Assembly (NCBI RefSeq): GCF_023913735.1
Contig: NZ_JAMXBH010000001.1
Coordinates: forward strand, 1-64,000
DNA length: 64,000 nucleotides
Direction: 5' to 3'
From: Pseudarthrobacter raffinosi
GTDB taxonomy: Bacteria > Actinomycetota > Actinomycetes > Actinomycetales > Micrococcaceae
The notes under the pieces were generated by a model. That model was not told the origin of the DNA. It saw nothing but the letters and a program-made list of their open reading frames with translations, and ran no database searches. Shown here one piece after another: positions 52,603-61,895 of the stretch; position 1 is the first letter of the stretch; every line of letters starts with the position of its first letter. The position numbers and the translations under genes are program-made.

Positions 52603-53286
52603 ATGAACAGCGCCCCGTCAGTCATTGTTTTTGACGTTAACGAAACGCTTTCGGACATGTCACCGATGGGGGACCGCTTTGCCGAAGTCGGCGCCCCTGC
52701 CCAGTTGGCGAAACTCTGGTTCGCTACGCTGCTTCGCGACGGTTTCGCCCTCACTGCCGCCGGCGGCAACGGCGCCTTCGCCGAGATCGGTGCAGAGGCT
52801 CTGCGCGGGCTGCTCGCCAATGCGGGCATCGGCACGGACCTGGACCGGGCGGTGGAACATGTCAGGGCAGGAATGGCCGGGCTCGGCCTGCACCCCGACG
52901 TTCCGGAAGGCGTCCGGGCACTGCGGACAGCGGGATACCGGCTGGTGACCCTGACCAACGGCTCCACCCAGGTCGCGGAAAAACTCTTCGGCCCGGCTGG
53001 GATACGGGACCAGTTTGAACGGCTGCTTTCCGTGGAGGATGCCCGGGGATGGAAGCCTGCCCGGGCCGCTTACGACTACGCCGCCGGGGTCTGCGCGGTG
53101 GCTCCCGAGCAGATGCTGCTCGTGGCCGTGCACCCCTGGGACATCCACGGCGCAGCCCAGGCCGGTCTCGGCACTGCATGGATCAACCGGACCGGCGGAA
53201 GCTACCCTGGCTATTTCACCGCACCCGATTACACCGTCGCTTCCCTGGAAGAACTCCCCGGAGAACTGAGCGCATCCGGAGCCTGA
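52603..53286 (+). CDS. Haloacid dehalogenase type II-like hydrolase
   Basis: This 227-residue HAD-superfamily protein has its nucleophile Asp11 in VFDVNETLSD, TLTNGS for motif II, WKPARAAYDYA with the motif III Lys, and VAVHPWDIHGAAQAG with the motif IV acid. The pattern fits L-2-haloacid dehalogenases, which replace a halogen by hydroxyl, but many members act on phosphates. GAAGGAGA supports the start. It is probably cotranscribed with merA, an unusual pairing. Confidence 0.85.
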   Translation: MNSAPSVIVFDVNETLSDMSPMGDRFAEVGAPAQLAKLWFATLLRDGFALTAAGGNGAFAEIGAEALRGLLANAGIGTDLDRAVEHVRAGMAGLGLHPDVPEGVRALRTAGYRLVTLTNGSTQVAEKLFGPAGIRDQFERLLSVEDARGWKPARAAYDYAAGVCAVAPEQMLLVAVHPWDIHGAAQAGLGTAWINRTGGSYPGYFTAPDYTVASLEELPGELSASGA

Positions 53287-53360
53287 GCGGGGATTTATTG
53301 CTCAGACAGGCCCGCCTTACCCCCGAAAGGGTGTGTGCGGACCGGCAGCCGCCGCAGCCG

Positions 53361-53380
53361 TTCGGCAGGCTCAACCGTGG
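53361..53380. repeat. REP-like repeat after the dehalogenase gene
   Basis: TTCGGCAGGCTCAACCGTGG is a slightly altered copy of the dispersed element, in the gap between converging genes. Confidence 0.65.
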
Positions 53381-53412
53381 GGGTTCGAGGTCATGATGCC
53401 GGAAACGCCAAG

Positions 53413-53447
53413 GGCCCCGGCAGCAGCGGGAAGCTGCGGCCGGGGCC
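53413..53447. terminator. Bidirectional terminator between converging genes
   Basis: GGCCCCGGC (53413-53421) and GCCGGGGCC (53439-53447) pair perfectly, and the inner GCAGC/GCTGC can extend the fold. It lies between the dehalogenase and DUF4383 stops. Confidence 0.75.
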
Positions 53448-53470
53448 ATTGTCATGCGTGTGGGTTTGGG

Positions 53471-53923
53471 TTAGGCGTGTGCCTTGGTATGGCCCTTGGT
53501 GAGGATGAGGGCTAGTGCAATCATGCCGACGCCGAGGAGGAGGTGCAGGCCGTTGTCGAAGCCGTTCAGGGGTACGAAGTTGCCGGCTGATTCCTGGGGG
53601 ACGATCAGTCCGTAGACGAACAGGACCAGGTAGATGATGCCGCCGTAGAGGAGGAAGGATTTGGCGCCGGTGGCGGTTTTGGCCAGGGCGATTCCTGCTG
53701 CGCCGAAGAGCAGGTGGACGATGTTGTGGAGTACCGAGACCTGGAAGAGGCCCAGCAGCATGGCTTCGGATTCGTGGCCGGCGAAGTGCAGCTGGTCGAA
53801 GTTGCCGGTGATGCCCGGGACGAAGCCTAGGATGCCGACCAGCAGGAACACGGCGCCGACAAGCATCGATGCCTTCTGGACGTTGGTGCGGGCTGTTGTG
53901 CCGGTGTGGGTGTGTGTAGCCAT
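53471..53923 (-). CDS. DUF4383 membrane protein
   Basis: This 150-residue protein has four transmembrane helices (for example MLVGAVFLLVGILGFVPGI, VLHNIVHLLFGAAGIAL, YGGIIYLVLFVYGLI). The HNIVHLLFGAAG segment and the closing GLHLLLGVGMI are the DUF4383 marks. A His/Thr-rich N terminus faces the cytoplasm. The function is unknown. The length is typical. Confidence 0.88.
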   Translation of the reverse strand: MATHTHTGTTARTNVQKASMLVGAVFLLVGILGFVPGITGNFDQLHFAGHESEAMLLGLFQVSVLHNIVHLLFGAAGIALAKTATGAKSFLLYGGIIYLVLFVYGLIVPQESAGNFVPLNGFDNGLHLLLGVGMIALALILTKGHTKAHA

Positions 53924-54088
53924 GATGTTCTCCTGAGTGCATTTTTTGAATCAGCGGGTAGTGCTGACCTGCTGAACCAACGGGTTATACCTGCTGTTCG
54001 GGGCCGCATCGCAGTGTGGATGGCTTGTTGGGAGAACTATTTGATGTGAGGTCTCTCGCGGGGCTCAACCCGGTGGACTCCAGTAAAG

Positions 54089-54120
54089 GACCCCCGTCCG
54101 GAAAGTTCCGGACGGGGGTC
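54089..54120. terminator. Strong hairpin terminator
   Basis: GACCCCCGTCCGG (54089-54101) and CCGGACGGGGGTC (54108-54120) form a perfect 13-bp stem with a six-base loop. TTTG follows on the plus strand and CTTTA on the minus strand. It lies 28 bases after the small exported-protein gene on the minus strand. Confidence 0.85.
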
Positions 54121-54147
54121 TTTGTCGCCGGGATGGACTTGGGCCGC

Positions 54148-54405
54148 TCAGCAGACGGCCAGCGGGCCATCGAACAGGACCGTTGCTGACCACGCGGCCG
54201 CGGCAGTGGCATCGGTATTTACAAACGACTTCTCAACGCCCGTCACGATTCCGGGGAATCCCGGGTGTCCGGCGACGGGATTGCCTCCGGGACAGCTGAA
54301 TTTATCCTGGGGGTCCGCTGAAGGCTCGAACGCCAGCGCGCTCGGGGCAAACATGACTGATGAGGCGGCTACGATGACGCCGACGGCGAGCGCTTTGGTT
54401 CTCAT
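54148..54405 (-). CDS. Small exported protein
   Basis: This 85-residue protein has a classical signal peptide (MRTKALAVGVIVAASSVMF, cleaved near SALA at residue 25). The mature part of about 60 residues has one Cys pair (FSCPGG and LAVC-stop) and a FPGIVTG segment. No family is recognised. The ATG at 54405 has GGAAG upstream. A strong terminator follows, which supports real expression. Confidence 0.7.
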   Translation of the reverse strand: MRTKALAVGVIVAASSVMFAPSALAFEPSADPQDKFSCPGGNPVAGHPGFPGIVTGVEKSFVNTDATAAAAWSATVLFDGPLAVC

Positions 54406-54582
54406 TTGAGCTTCCACCCTTCCGGGGTGAGGGCCGGTCCCCTTGGTCGGGAACGGGTTAAACCCCCGTCCCTAAGCAAGAGAGATTACTCCTGTCACCC
54501 GCCGCACTGCCAGCAGTCATAGCTGGCCAGTTTCAGGGCCTTGCTTTTGGACCTTGGCCGGTCCTTACTAATGGAAGGAACC

Positions 54583-54612
54583 GCCATCCGGAGGACATCT
54601 GCTACGGATGGC
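54583..54612 (+). other. Leader hairpin before the monooxygenase-like gene
   Basis: GCCATCCG (54583-54590) and CGGATGGC (54605-54612) form a perfect 8-bp stem with a 14-base loop in the 299-bp gap. The role is unknown; it may lie in the untranslated leader of the next gene. Confidence 0.35.
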
Positions 54613-54704
54613 AACACCAGGTTCCTGCCGCACGGACTGGTTCCCTGTGTCGCAACGGGGAGCCGGCCAGCGGTTCCGCGCAGTGACTACGGGAGGAAAA
54701 ACCG

Positions 54705-54995
54705 ATGTTCGCTAGAGTCAGCACGTACAAGACCGGCCCCGAGACGGTCTCAGACACCCCTACGGAAGACATCGTCAGCAGGGTGCGTCAGATCCCCGGC
54801 TGCAAGGGAATCTACTACCTGAGCGGGAAAGAAATAGACAAGGCCATCTCCATCACGCTTTGGGATACCGAGGAAGCGATGACTGCCAGCCGGCAGGAAG
54901 CAAACAAGATCCGCAAGGAGAACAGCGAGGCGGAAAAAACGCAGATCGTTGCGGTGGAAGAATTCGAAGTCACCGTGAGCAGTATCAGCGACTGA
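54705..54995 (+). CDS. Small dimeric alpha/beta-barrel protein, ABM-like
   Basis: This 96-residue protein is of ferredoxin-like fold, resembling antibiotic-biosynthesis-monooxygenase or related stress proteins. MFARVSTYKTG begins the first strand, IPGCKGIYYLSGKEIDKAIS forms the central sheet and TLWDTEEAMTASRQEANKIR the helix. The WDTEEAM segment is common in this group. GGGAGGA precedes the ATG. The last 11 bases overlap the end of jetD on the opposite strand. Confidence 0.75.
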   Translation: MFARVSTYKTGPETVSDTPTEDIVSRVRQIPGCKGIYYLSGKEIDKAISITLWDTEEAMTASRQEANKIRKENSEAEKTQIVAVEEFEVTVSSISD

Positions 54996-56247
54996 TATCG
55001 AGCCGCTCCAGCGCCCAGTTCCAGCGGATCAGCTCCTGCTCCAGCCTGACCGCAATACCGTAGGCGTCGCTGCGGAGCCCGTCGTAGAGCGCCGACTCCT
55101 CGGCGGTCAACCGGGTCAACACAGCTTTCGACGGCGACGGCTCACTGCCCCAGGCATCGCGGTGGGCCAGCAGCGTGGCTTCGTCCATCAGCAGGCTCAC
55201 CACGTGCGGGTGGACCGCGCGGAGCTGGTCGAGGATCCGGAACCCATGGGTGTCCAGGTCGCCCCAGTAGAGGACCTCGCAGTTCCGCAGCCACCCGGCA
55301 TCCCGCAGCGATGAGAACCCATAACCGCCCCCATAGACGGCCAGCGCGTCCGGGCGCTCCGGGACGGCCAGGAAGTTGACCAGGTTCTCGGTGATCATCA
55401 CTGTGCTGGTGGGCAGCTGCAGGGTGCTGAACGCCTCCGCGGTGACGGTCAGGTCCCGCGCCTGGCCAAGCAGCTGCATGCCGGGATCCAGAAGGCGGAA
55501 CCGGACCAGCTCGGGCGGATGCAGGAAGCCGTGCGCCGCAGCAAAGCGCGCCGCCGGCGTCCGGGCCGGGGTCAAGCCGAGCAACGAACCGGGCGCGGCC
55601 GGGGTCTCAGCCAGGCCCCCGTCCTCCTTGGCATCTGAAACATCAACAACGTCCGCCCGCAGCTCCGATGCCAGCTCGCCAACAACAGCCCGGTGGTTCT
55701 CGATGAACTTGGTGTGCACGCCGGGCAGGCTCAGCTGCCGGACGTAGAACCCCGGCTCGGGGTGGTCCCGCAGCCAGAGCGCCACCCGGGCAGCCGTCAG
55801 CACATCAGCCCCGAGCTCCAAAAGCTTCAACGGCCGCTTCAGCGCCCACCCGCGGAACGCAGGATCCAGTGCTGACAACCCGCCGGCAAGCTCCACAAAC
55901 CGGGCGGCGTCCTTCATCCTGCCTGTAAAAGCGATCTCGTCCTCCACGGACGCGAACACCGCCGCGGCGGGCAGCTGGTTGGCCCCCACCGTGGTGCGGC
56001 CCACCTCCGCGGTTTCCAGGCTGAAATGCCCGACGGCGGCAGCCAGCTCAGCCGCCCACGCGCGGGCCGCCGCATAATCGCGTAAGAGAGCCACCGCCGT
56101 CGGACGCTTCAACGGACGACGGCGGGGGTACAGTCCGCCGGGTTCCAGCACCTCTCGCAGCAGCGCCCCGCTGCCCCAGGCCTTCCTCGACTGCGCCCGC
56201 AGGTCTGCCAGCGTGGTCCAGCCGAGACCGCGTGCGTCAGCCGGCAC
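54985..56247 (-). CDS. jetD: Wadjet protein JetD (DUF3322/DUF2220 nuclease)
   Basis: This 420-residue protein has an N-terminal DUF3322 region (to about 185) and a C-terminal DUF2220 Toprim-like nuclease. Acidic residues are visible in MITENLVNFL and EVLYWGDLDTHGFRILDQL, which would hold the metal. JetD cuts closed circular DNA that the JetABC motor has reeled in. The GTG start overlaps the jetC stop by 11 bases. This is the last gene of the operon, and its end overlaps the convergent gene. Confidence 0.92.
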   Translation of the reverse strand: MPADARGLGWTTLADLRAQSRKAWGSGALLREVLEPGGLYPRRRPLKRPTAVALLRDYAAARAWAAELAAAVGHFSLETAEVGRTTVGANQLPAAAVFASVEDEIAFTGRMKDAARFVELAGGLSALDPAFRGWALKRPLKLLELGADVLTAARVALWLRDHPEPGFYVRQLSLPGVHTKFIENHRAVVGELASELRADVVDVSDAKEDGGLAETPAAPGSLLGLTPARTPAARFAAAHGFLHPPELVRFRLLDPGMQLLGQARDLTVTAEAFSTLQLPTSTVMITENLVNFLAVPERPDALAVYGGGYGFSSLRDAGWLRNCEVLYWGDLDTHGFRILDQLRAVHPHVVSLLMDEATLLAHRDAWGSEPSPSKAVLTRLTAEESALYDGLRSDAYGIAVRLEQELIRWNWALERLDISR

Positions 56248-59200
56248 GCCGGTCCCGCTCGTCCCGGTACTCCTGGATGGTCATGTTCCGCAGCTGCGAA
56301 TCGTCGCCGTTGGTGTTGGCCACGAAACCCACATGGGACACAAAAGGCTCGATGACGTGGATCTTCTGCAGGGGCGTGACGATCAGCAGCTGCAGCTTCA
56401 TCCGCTGGAACAGCTCCAGCCCGTACCGGGCGGACTCGTCTGAGCCGCGGCCGAACGCCTCATCGATGACGACAAACCGGAAGCTCCGCCCGCTCCCCGC
56501 GTTCTTGCCCGCACTCTTGCCGGACGCCAGCCCGAACTGAAAGGCCAGGGCGGCCGCGAGGATGGTGTAGGCGAGCTTCTCCTTCTGGCCGCCGGACTTG
56601 CCGCCCGAATCGGTGAAGTGTTCAAATTCCTCGCCGGTTTCGGTCCATTTTTCCGAGGCGGAGAACGTGAACCAGTTCCGGACGTCCGTGACCTTGGCGG
56701 TCCAGCGCTCGTCGAGGGTGGTGTAGCCGTCGCGGCCCCGGAACCGCTCGATCAGGCGCGCCACCTGCAGGTACTTCTGCTCGGAGTACTGGTCATCGTC
56801 GCCGATGGTGCCTTCCGAACAGGCGCGCAGGTCCAGGCCGAACTGCCGCACGTCGAGGTCGGTGCTGTTCTGGTGCTCCAGCTGGATGTGCCGGCCGGTG
56901 TTGTACTCGATCCCGGCCAGGGAGAGGTTGATTTCGCCGATCCGGTTGACGATGTCCTGGCGGCGGCTGTCCAGGAACGCGTTGAACGCCACCACCTCGT
57001 GGATGGTGTTCTGGTTCAGGGACTCCTTGAAGTGGGCCTCGAAGCGCGGGAGATCGTTGCTGACCAGCTGCTCCAGCAGCTTGCCGAACTCGCTGGCGGA
57101 CTCCAGGGCGGCGTCGATCTCCGTGGTCTCGTTCGGGTACTTGTTCCGGAACTCGGCCATGAGCCGGACGGTCTTCTCGGCGGCCCGGGCGATCTGTTTG
57201 GAGAGTGCGTCGATGGTGTCGGTCAGCCCGGAACGGACGGAGCTTTCGATGGTGCCGGTGTTTTTGTAGGTGAGCGGTTTGCCGGCGAGTTCCGCGGCGG
57301 CGAGCCTTGCGACGGCGGCCAGCACGCCGCCGTCGTCCGTCAACGGGGTCTCCAGCAGGACGTCGCGGCAGTCCTCGATCGCCTCGACGATGTCCTTGGC
57401 TGAGCCCTCGTTGGAGCCGATCCGCCGCTGGACATCATCGGCCCGCACCTGCAGTCGTTCCAGCTTTCCGGTGAGCTCGGCTTCCTTCGCCGTCAGCTGC
57501 CGCAGCACATCGCTGGTGGACTCCAGCTGGGCCTTCTCCGCCTTGAGCTCCTCGATGCGGCGTGCGGTGAGCTGCCAGCTGAGCTCGGCGAAGTCCGACA
57601 CTGCCCCGATGATGCCCAGCTGCTGGTTCTGCCGGCCGATGGCGCCCAGGGAATCGTTGACCCGGGACAGCTGGCCGGCCACCACGCTGAGCTGGCCCTG
57701 GACGTCGTCCTGCTCGGCCCGGAAACGGCTGATCTTGTCCAGGTTGTCCCAGCCCAGGACGTAGTTCCGGCGGTCGGACAGATCCTGCCGGTCGTCCTTC
57801 TCGTGCCGGCCGCGGCCGCCCTTGAGCTGGCCGTTGGCGGTGAGGGCCTTGGAGCGGCGGCGGAAGTCCTCCAGGGTGTCGCAGCAGAAATAGTCGAAGC
57901 GGCTGCCGAGCTCATCCAGCAGGAAATTGCGGAACGGCGTCCCCTGCTTGATGGCGATCTTCGCCCCCAGCGTGCCCGCCTCGGCCGGCTTCGGAGCGTA
58001 CGATTCGCCGATCTTCAGGTACACCAGCCGGCCGCGCAGGTTGTTGCCATCCACCCAGCCGCTCACCGCCGCGTAGTGCTCCGACGGCACCAGCAGCGAC
58101 AGCGCAAAGCCGCGCAGGGTGCGTTCGGCGGCGCCTTCCCAGGCCGCTTCGCCGTCGCGGACGCGCAGCAGCTCGCCGGCGTACGGCAGGTCAGATTCCT
58201 GGATGCCGGTCCCGTCGCAGAGCCGACGGCGGAGCTCCACCTGGGGGCGCGGCAGCAGGTTGGGGCGCGCCTGCAGGCTGGTCAGCTCCGCGGCGATGTC
58301 GGTGGCGCGGCCGGTGAGCACCGTGCGTGTCATGGTTAGTTCGGTGCGGGTGTCCTGCACGTCGTTGGCTGTGGCGGCGAGGTCCTTTTCGACGTCGGTG
58401 AGCCGGGCCCGGTTGGCGTCGAACTGGACGCGGTCGGCCGGGGCCTGAAGACCGAGCTCTGCCGCGGCTTCGGCATACTTTTCGAAGCGAACCCGCTGCG
58501 ACCGGGACTCTTCGCCCAGCCGCGCGGCCTCCGCCTCGATGGCGGCCAGCCGGCCGCCGCCGTTGCCGCGGATATCTTCCTTCACGGCGGCCAGGTCGAG
58601 GCGCAGCTGGGTGATTTCGGTGGCCAGTTTGCCGCTGTCCTCCTGCAGCCGGAGGCCGGTGTTCTGCAGTTCCGTCTGGTGCTCGATGCTCAGCTGCAGC
58701 TTCCGGTCCGTGAACCACGGGTGCAGCTGGTCCCGCTGTTGGCGGGCGAATTCATCGTCCCGGCTCAGGGCGGTGTGCTGGGCCGCGCCCTCGGTGATGG
58801 GGGTGAGCAGGGCGATCTGGTCCTTGGCGCGGAGGACGGCGTCGTGGGCTTTTTTCAGGTCGTCGAAGTGGTGGATGAGGTTGCCGATCCGGGCTTCGAC
58901 GTCGTCTTCCTCGAGCATGTTGGTGCGCACGAAGTTGGTGATGTTCTCCACCTGCTTCATGGACACCGTGCGGTGGAACAGCTCCATGGCCTGATTGCCG
59001 CTGATGCCGAACTGCCGCTTGAACGCCGCCGCGTAGGGCTCGAAGGTTTCATGGATGGACGCCCCCGCGGCCCGGAGCTGCTTCTTCAGCTTCGCGGGGT
59101 CCTGGCCGAAGTTGGCGAAGTCCCCGGCGATGGACTGCTCGCCCTCCACCAGCGAGTAGAAGCGGTTCGGCTGGCCGGCTTCCTGGGTGGCCCAGAGGGT

Positions 59201-59662
59201 GATGGCCAGAGTGATTGACTTGCCCAGGACGGCGTTGTGGAAGACGCCCAGAACCACGGTGAGCTTGCCGGTGCCGCGCAGCGCCACGGGCTTGGAGTAT
59301 TCGCCGCCGGCGCTCCGGGTGCTCTTGTGGAAACCCCTCACGTACGACATCAGGGTGCGTTCCTTCTTCTGTGCACCCGCCGCCTTGTTGTACTCGATCC
59401 TGTTGGCCGGAAGCAGCAGGGTGGTGATCGCATCCACCACTGTCGACTTCCCGGAGCCGATGTCGCCGGTCAGCAGGCTGTTCGAACCGTCCAGCCGGAA
59501 CGTCCGCACCTCCTGATGGAAGGTGCCCCAGTTGAGCAGCTCCAGACGGTGCAGCCGGAACCCCGGGGGAGTGCCGGCGTCGTCCGCTTTTTCATCGAGG
59601 CTGAACAGCATCTCCTGCTGGTCAGTGGCGCCCTTAATGGCAGTGGCCGTGTCGGTGGTCAT
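56237..59662 (-). CDS. jetC: Wadjet SMC-like ATPase JetC
   Basis: This 1141-residue SMC/MukB-like motor has Walker A GDIGSGKS at residues 66-73, a long coiled coil broken by a hinge near the middle, and near the C terminus the signature SGGQKEKLAYTILAAAL plus Walker B FRFVVIDEAFGRGSD. It belongs to the COG4913 group of type I Wadjet. It extrudes plasmid DNA as a loop using ATP. The ATG at 59662 overlaps the jetB stop by four bases. Confidence 0.95.
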   Translation of the reverse strand: MTTDTATAIKGATDQQEMLFSLDEKADDAGTPPGFRLHRLELLNWGTFHQEVRTFRLDGSNSLLTGDIGSGKSTVVDAITTLLLPANRIEYNKAAGAQKKERTLMSYVRGFHKSTRSAGGEYSKPVALRGTGKLTVVLGVFHNAVLGKSITLAITLWATQEAGQPNRFYSLVEGEQSIAGDFANFGQDPAKLKKQLRAAGASIHETFEPYAAAFKRQFGISGNQAMELFHRTVSMKQVENITNFVRTNMLEEDDVEARIGNLIHHFDDLKKAHDAVLRAKDQIALLTPITEGAAQHTALSRDDEFARQQRDQLHPWFTDRKLQLSIEHQTELQNTGLRLQEDSGKLATEITQLRLDLAAVKEDIRGNGGGRLAAIEAEAARLGEESRSQRVRFEKYAEAAAELGLQAPADRVQFDANRARLTDVEKDLAATANDVQDTRTELTMTRTVLTGRATDIAAELTSLQARPNLLPRPQVELRRRLCDGTGIQESDLPYAGELLRVRDGEAAWEGAAERTLRGFALSLLVPSEHYAAVSGWVDGNNLRGRLVYLKIGESYAPKPAEAGTLGAKIAIKQGTPFRNFLLDELGSRFDYFCCDTLEDFRRRSKALTANGQLKGGRGRHEKDDRQDLSDRRNYVLGWDNLDKISRFRAEQDDVQGQLSVVAGQLSRVNDSLGAIGRQNQQLGIIGAVSDFAELSWQLTARRIEELKAEKAQLESTSDVLRQLTAKEAELTGKLERLQVRADDVQRRIGSNEGSAKDIVEAIEDCRDVLLETPLTDDGGVLAAVARLAAAELAGKPLTYKNTGTIESSVRSGLTDTIDALSKQIARAAEKTVRLMAEFRNKYPNETTEIDAALESASEFGKLLEQLVSNDLPRFEAHFKESLNQNTIHEVVAFNAFLDSRRQDIVNRIGEINLSLAGIEYNTGRHIQLEHQNSTDLDVRQFGLDLRACSEGTIGDDDQYSEQKYLQVARLIERFRGRDGYTTLDERWTAKVTDVRNWFTFSASEKWTETGEEFEHFTDSGGKSGGQKEKLAYTILAAALAFQFGLASGKSAGKNAGSGRSFRFVVIDEAFGRGSDESARYGLELFQRMKLQLLIVTPLQKIHVIEPFVSHVGFVANTNGDDSQLRNMTIQEYRDERDRRAG

Positions 59663-60285
59663 GTGCGGTCCTCTTCCTTGGGGCCGGTGGCGGTGGCTCC
59701 GGTGAGCGAGGCGCGGTAGTCGGCCAGCCGCGCGTCGAATTCCTCCAGCCACTGGGCATCCACATAGGCCTTCAGGATCCGGGCCACCTCGTAAGTGCCC
59801 GTCTGGCCACGCAGTTTCCGCAGGAAGCCCAGCTCCACGATCTTTTTGATGTTCGTGCCGAGCTGGTCCAGGATCCGAGCCTCGTTGCTGGATTCGGGCA
59901 GGAAGACGGCCACCATGTCCGCGATGTCCTGCTCGGTCATGATCAGGCGCAGTTCGCTGCTGTTGGTGTCGAATTCGAGCATCCGGCCGCGGAGCAGCGC
60001 CAGGAGGAGGCTGACGTTGAAGGTGAGCGGGCGGCGGGGGATCAGCCGCGGCAGCGTGCCGTCCGGGTCCTCGCGGGATTTCAGGAACGCGTAGCCCTCG
60101 GACTCGTCCAGGATCAGGTCAAGGCCCAGGACGGCCACGTAGTCGCGGACATGGGAGGACAGGCCCAGCAGCGACTGCCAGATCTTCTCGTCCGTCTCGG
60201 CGTAGACCACGCCTTTGAAGAGCTTGGTGACGACGCCGGGAAGTTCCTCCGGCGTGTGTGTTTCGGCTGCGTCTGTGGTGGTCAT
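59659..60285 (-). CDS. jetB: Wadjet protein JetB (DUF4194)
   Basis: This 208-residue DUF4194 protein is a MukE-like kite protein bridging the SMC motor and JetA. Marks include VVTKLFKGVVY, RDYVAVLGLDLILDESEGYA, RRPLTFNVSLLLALLRGRML and GFLRKLRGQTGTYEVARILK. Its start overlaps the jetA stop by four bases and its stop overlaps the jetC start. Confidence 0.93.
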   Translation of the reverse strand: MTTTDAAETHTPEELPGVVTKLFKGVVYAETDEKIWQSLLGLSSHVRDYVAVLGLDLILDESEGYAFLKSREDPDGTLPRLIPRRPLTFNVSLLLALLRGRMLEFDTNSSELRLIMTEQDIADMVAVFLPESSNEARILDQLGTNIKKIVELGFLRKLRGQTGTYEVARILKAYVDAQWLEEFDARLADYRASLTGATATGPKEEDRT

Positions 60286-61724
60286 GCCGGCCTCACGAAG
60301 ATGATCTGTTCGACGGTGGCTTCCCGGATGCTGCCGTCCGGGAGCTGCCAGGACAACTGCTGTGATTCGTCCGGGTTGATGGACGCCCAGTCCGATTCGG
60401 TGGCGAGCTGGTAGTAGGCCACGATCTCCGCCAGTCCCTGCGACAGAGGGTGCGCGGCCGCTACTTCGCCGAGGGTGGCCTGCTCGGCGCCGGCCAGGAC
60501 GTCGTCGATATTGGACTTCAGCTGTTCCGTGTCCACATGGAACTGGCTGAACAGGGCGCCGGCATCCACTTCTGCATCATTTGCCGCCACCACGACGTCG
60601 TCCACCATGATCCGCCGGCTCGGCTCATACAGCGGCCGTTCGAAGGGAAGCGCGACCTCGACGGACTGAGCCGCGATCTCCATAAAGACGCCCGACGGCG
60701 GCACCTCCCGGGTGCCCAGCGCGCCGGATTCGATGCTCCTGACCAGCTGCATGATGCGCTTGTTTTCCAGGAACACCTTGTCGTCCAGGAGCCGGCGCAT
60801 CTGCTGCGAGAGCTGCCGGACAGTGGCCTGGGTCTGCTCGACGGCGGGTAGCCAGTCCTGGTGCAGGTTGGTCACGGCGTGCAAGTTGTCGAGTTTGGCG
60901 AGGGCGTCGATCTGGGTGGCCCGCTGCAGCAGGTCCCGCAGTTCGGTGCGCAGCTGCGGGGACATCAGGTAGTCCCAGAAGCCCTGGAATGTGCGGCCCT
61001 GGAGGGAGCCGCTGATGTCCTGCTGGTTGGCGAAGATGGAGGCAAGCAACTCGCCCTGGGTGCCGTCCCAGGTGGCGATCTGTTCGCGGACCTGCCGGTC
61101 CAACTTCCGGAAATTCTGCTCCACCTCACGGAAATCGGAGAGCAGGTCCTTGGCCAGGGTGGTCAGCTGCTGGAAGTGGTCCAGGGCTTCCGGCGCAGTC
61201 ATCACGCGGATGTTGCCGTCCTTGATCCGTTGCATCTCGGCGTCGATCCCGTCCCGCTGGCGCTGGAGCTCGGCGAGCCTTACCTCCGGGTCGGTCTCGG
61301 ACTGCTGGACCAGGGCCTTCAGCACGGCGAAGATGCTGGTCAGCCTGGACTGGGTGGCCACGAAGTCCCGCCCGCTCAGGCTCTCCACCCAGCGGACCAC
61401 GTCCTCGGCGGCGGCGGTGAGATCGTAGCGCGGCTCGTCCTGGCCGGGGACGTAGTATTTCCGCAGCCAGGCACGTTCCGGGGCCGCCCACTCATCCAGG
61501 TACTCACCGGCCGGCCTAGGATACTTGTCCTCGCCGAAGACTTCACGGAGGCCGAACAGGACATCATCGAGGTGGTCAATGAGCTCCTGCCGGCCGATGT
61601 CCCGTTGGTTGGGTCCGGTGAAGGCCTTGATGAAGAAGCTGACGGCCAACGGGGCGTTCTGTGCGCGGAGCAGGGACCACCCTGCGTGGTTCTCACGCAG
61701 TGCGTTGATGGCGTAGAAATCCAT
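60282..61724 (-). CDS. jetA: Wadjet protein JetA (DUF3375)
   Basis: This 480-residue DUF3375 protein is a MukF-like kleisin. It opens with LRENHAGWSLLRAQNAPLAV, the family's usual N-terminal winged helix, and its middle is a long coiled coil (LAELQRQRDGIDAEMQRI). GAGGA precedes the ATG. It is the first gene of a tightly overlapping jetABCD operon, which is complete and free of frameshifts. It protects against plasmid entry. Confidence 0.94.
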   Translation of the reverse strand: MDFYAINALRENHAGWSLLRAQNAPLAVSFFIKAFTGPNQRDIGRQELIDHLDDVLFGLREVFGEDKYPRPAGEYLDEWAAPERAWLRKYYVPGQDEPRYDLTAAAEDVVRWVESLSGRDFVATQSRLTSIFAVLKALVQQSETDPEVRLAELQRQRDGIDAEMQRIKDGNIRVMTAPEALDHFQQLTTLAKDLLSDFREVEQNFRKLDRQVREQIATWDGTQGELLASIFANQQDISGSLQGRTFQGFWDYLMSPQLRTELRDLLQRATQIDALAKLDNLHAVTNLHQDWLPAVEQTQATVRQLSQQMRRLLDDKVFLENKRIMQLVRSIESGALGTREVPPSGVFMEIAAQSVEVALPFERPLYEPSRRIMVDDVVVAANDAEVDAGALFSQFHVDTEQLKSNIDDVLAGAEQATLGEVAAAHPLSQGLAEIVAYYQLATESDWASINPDESQQLSWQLPDGSIREATVEQIIFVRPA

Positions 61725-61774
61725 GGCGTCCTCATGCAGGGTGCTGTTATTCCTAAGCTACACGGGGACGGAGA

Positions 61775-61895
61775 CAGTGATCGAACTTGTCGTCCCCGGT
61801 GATCGAGCCTGTCGAGATCCGGAAGCCCGGTGATCGAGCCTGTCGAGATCCAGGGCTTCGACAAGCTCAACCACCGGGCGCACTCAACCACCGGG
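61775..61895. repeat. REP-like cluster, several copies in both orientations
   Basis: Two direct copies of GGTGATCGAGCCTGTCGAGATC are preceded by a partial one (GATCGAACTTGTCG). An inverted CTTCGACAAGCTCAACCACCGG follows, and then a half-copy. The inverted parts can fold into a stem. The right edge overlaps the end of vapC. The cluster separates the start of jetA from the toxin gene's end. Confidence 0.8.

Noticed and set aside
61775..61895. CRISPR-like array
   Set aside because: Units are few, occur in both orientations, have no regular spacers and match repeats dispersed elsewhere in the window; no cas genes are present.
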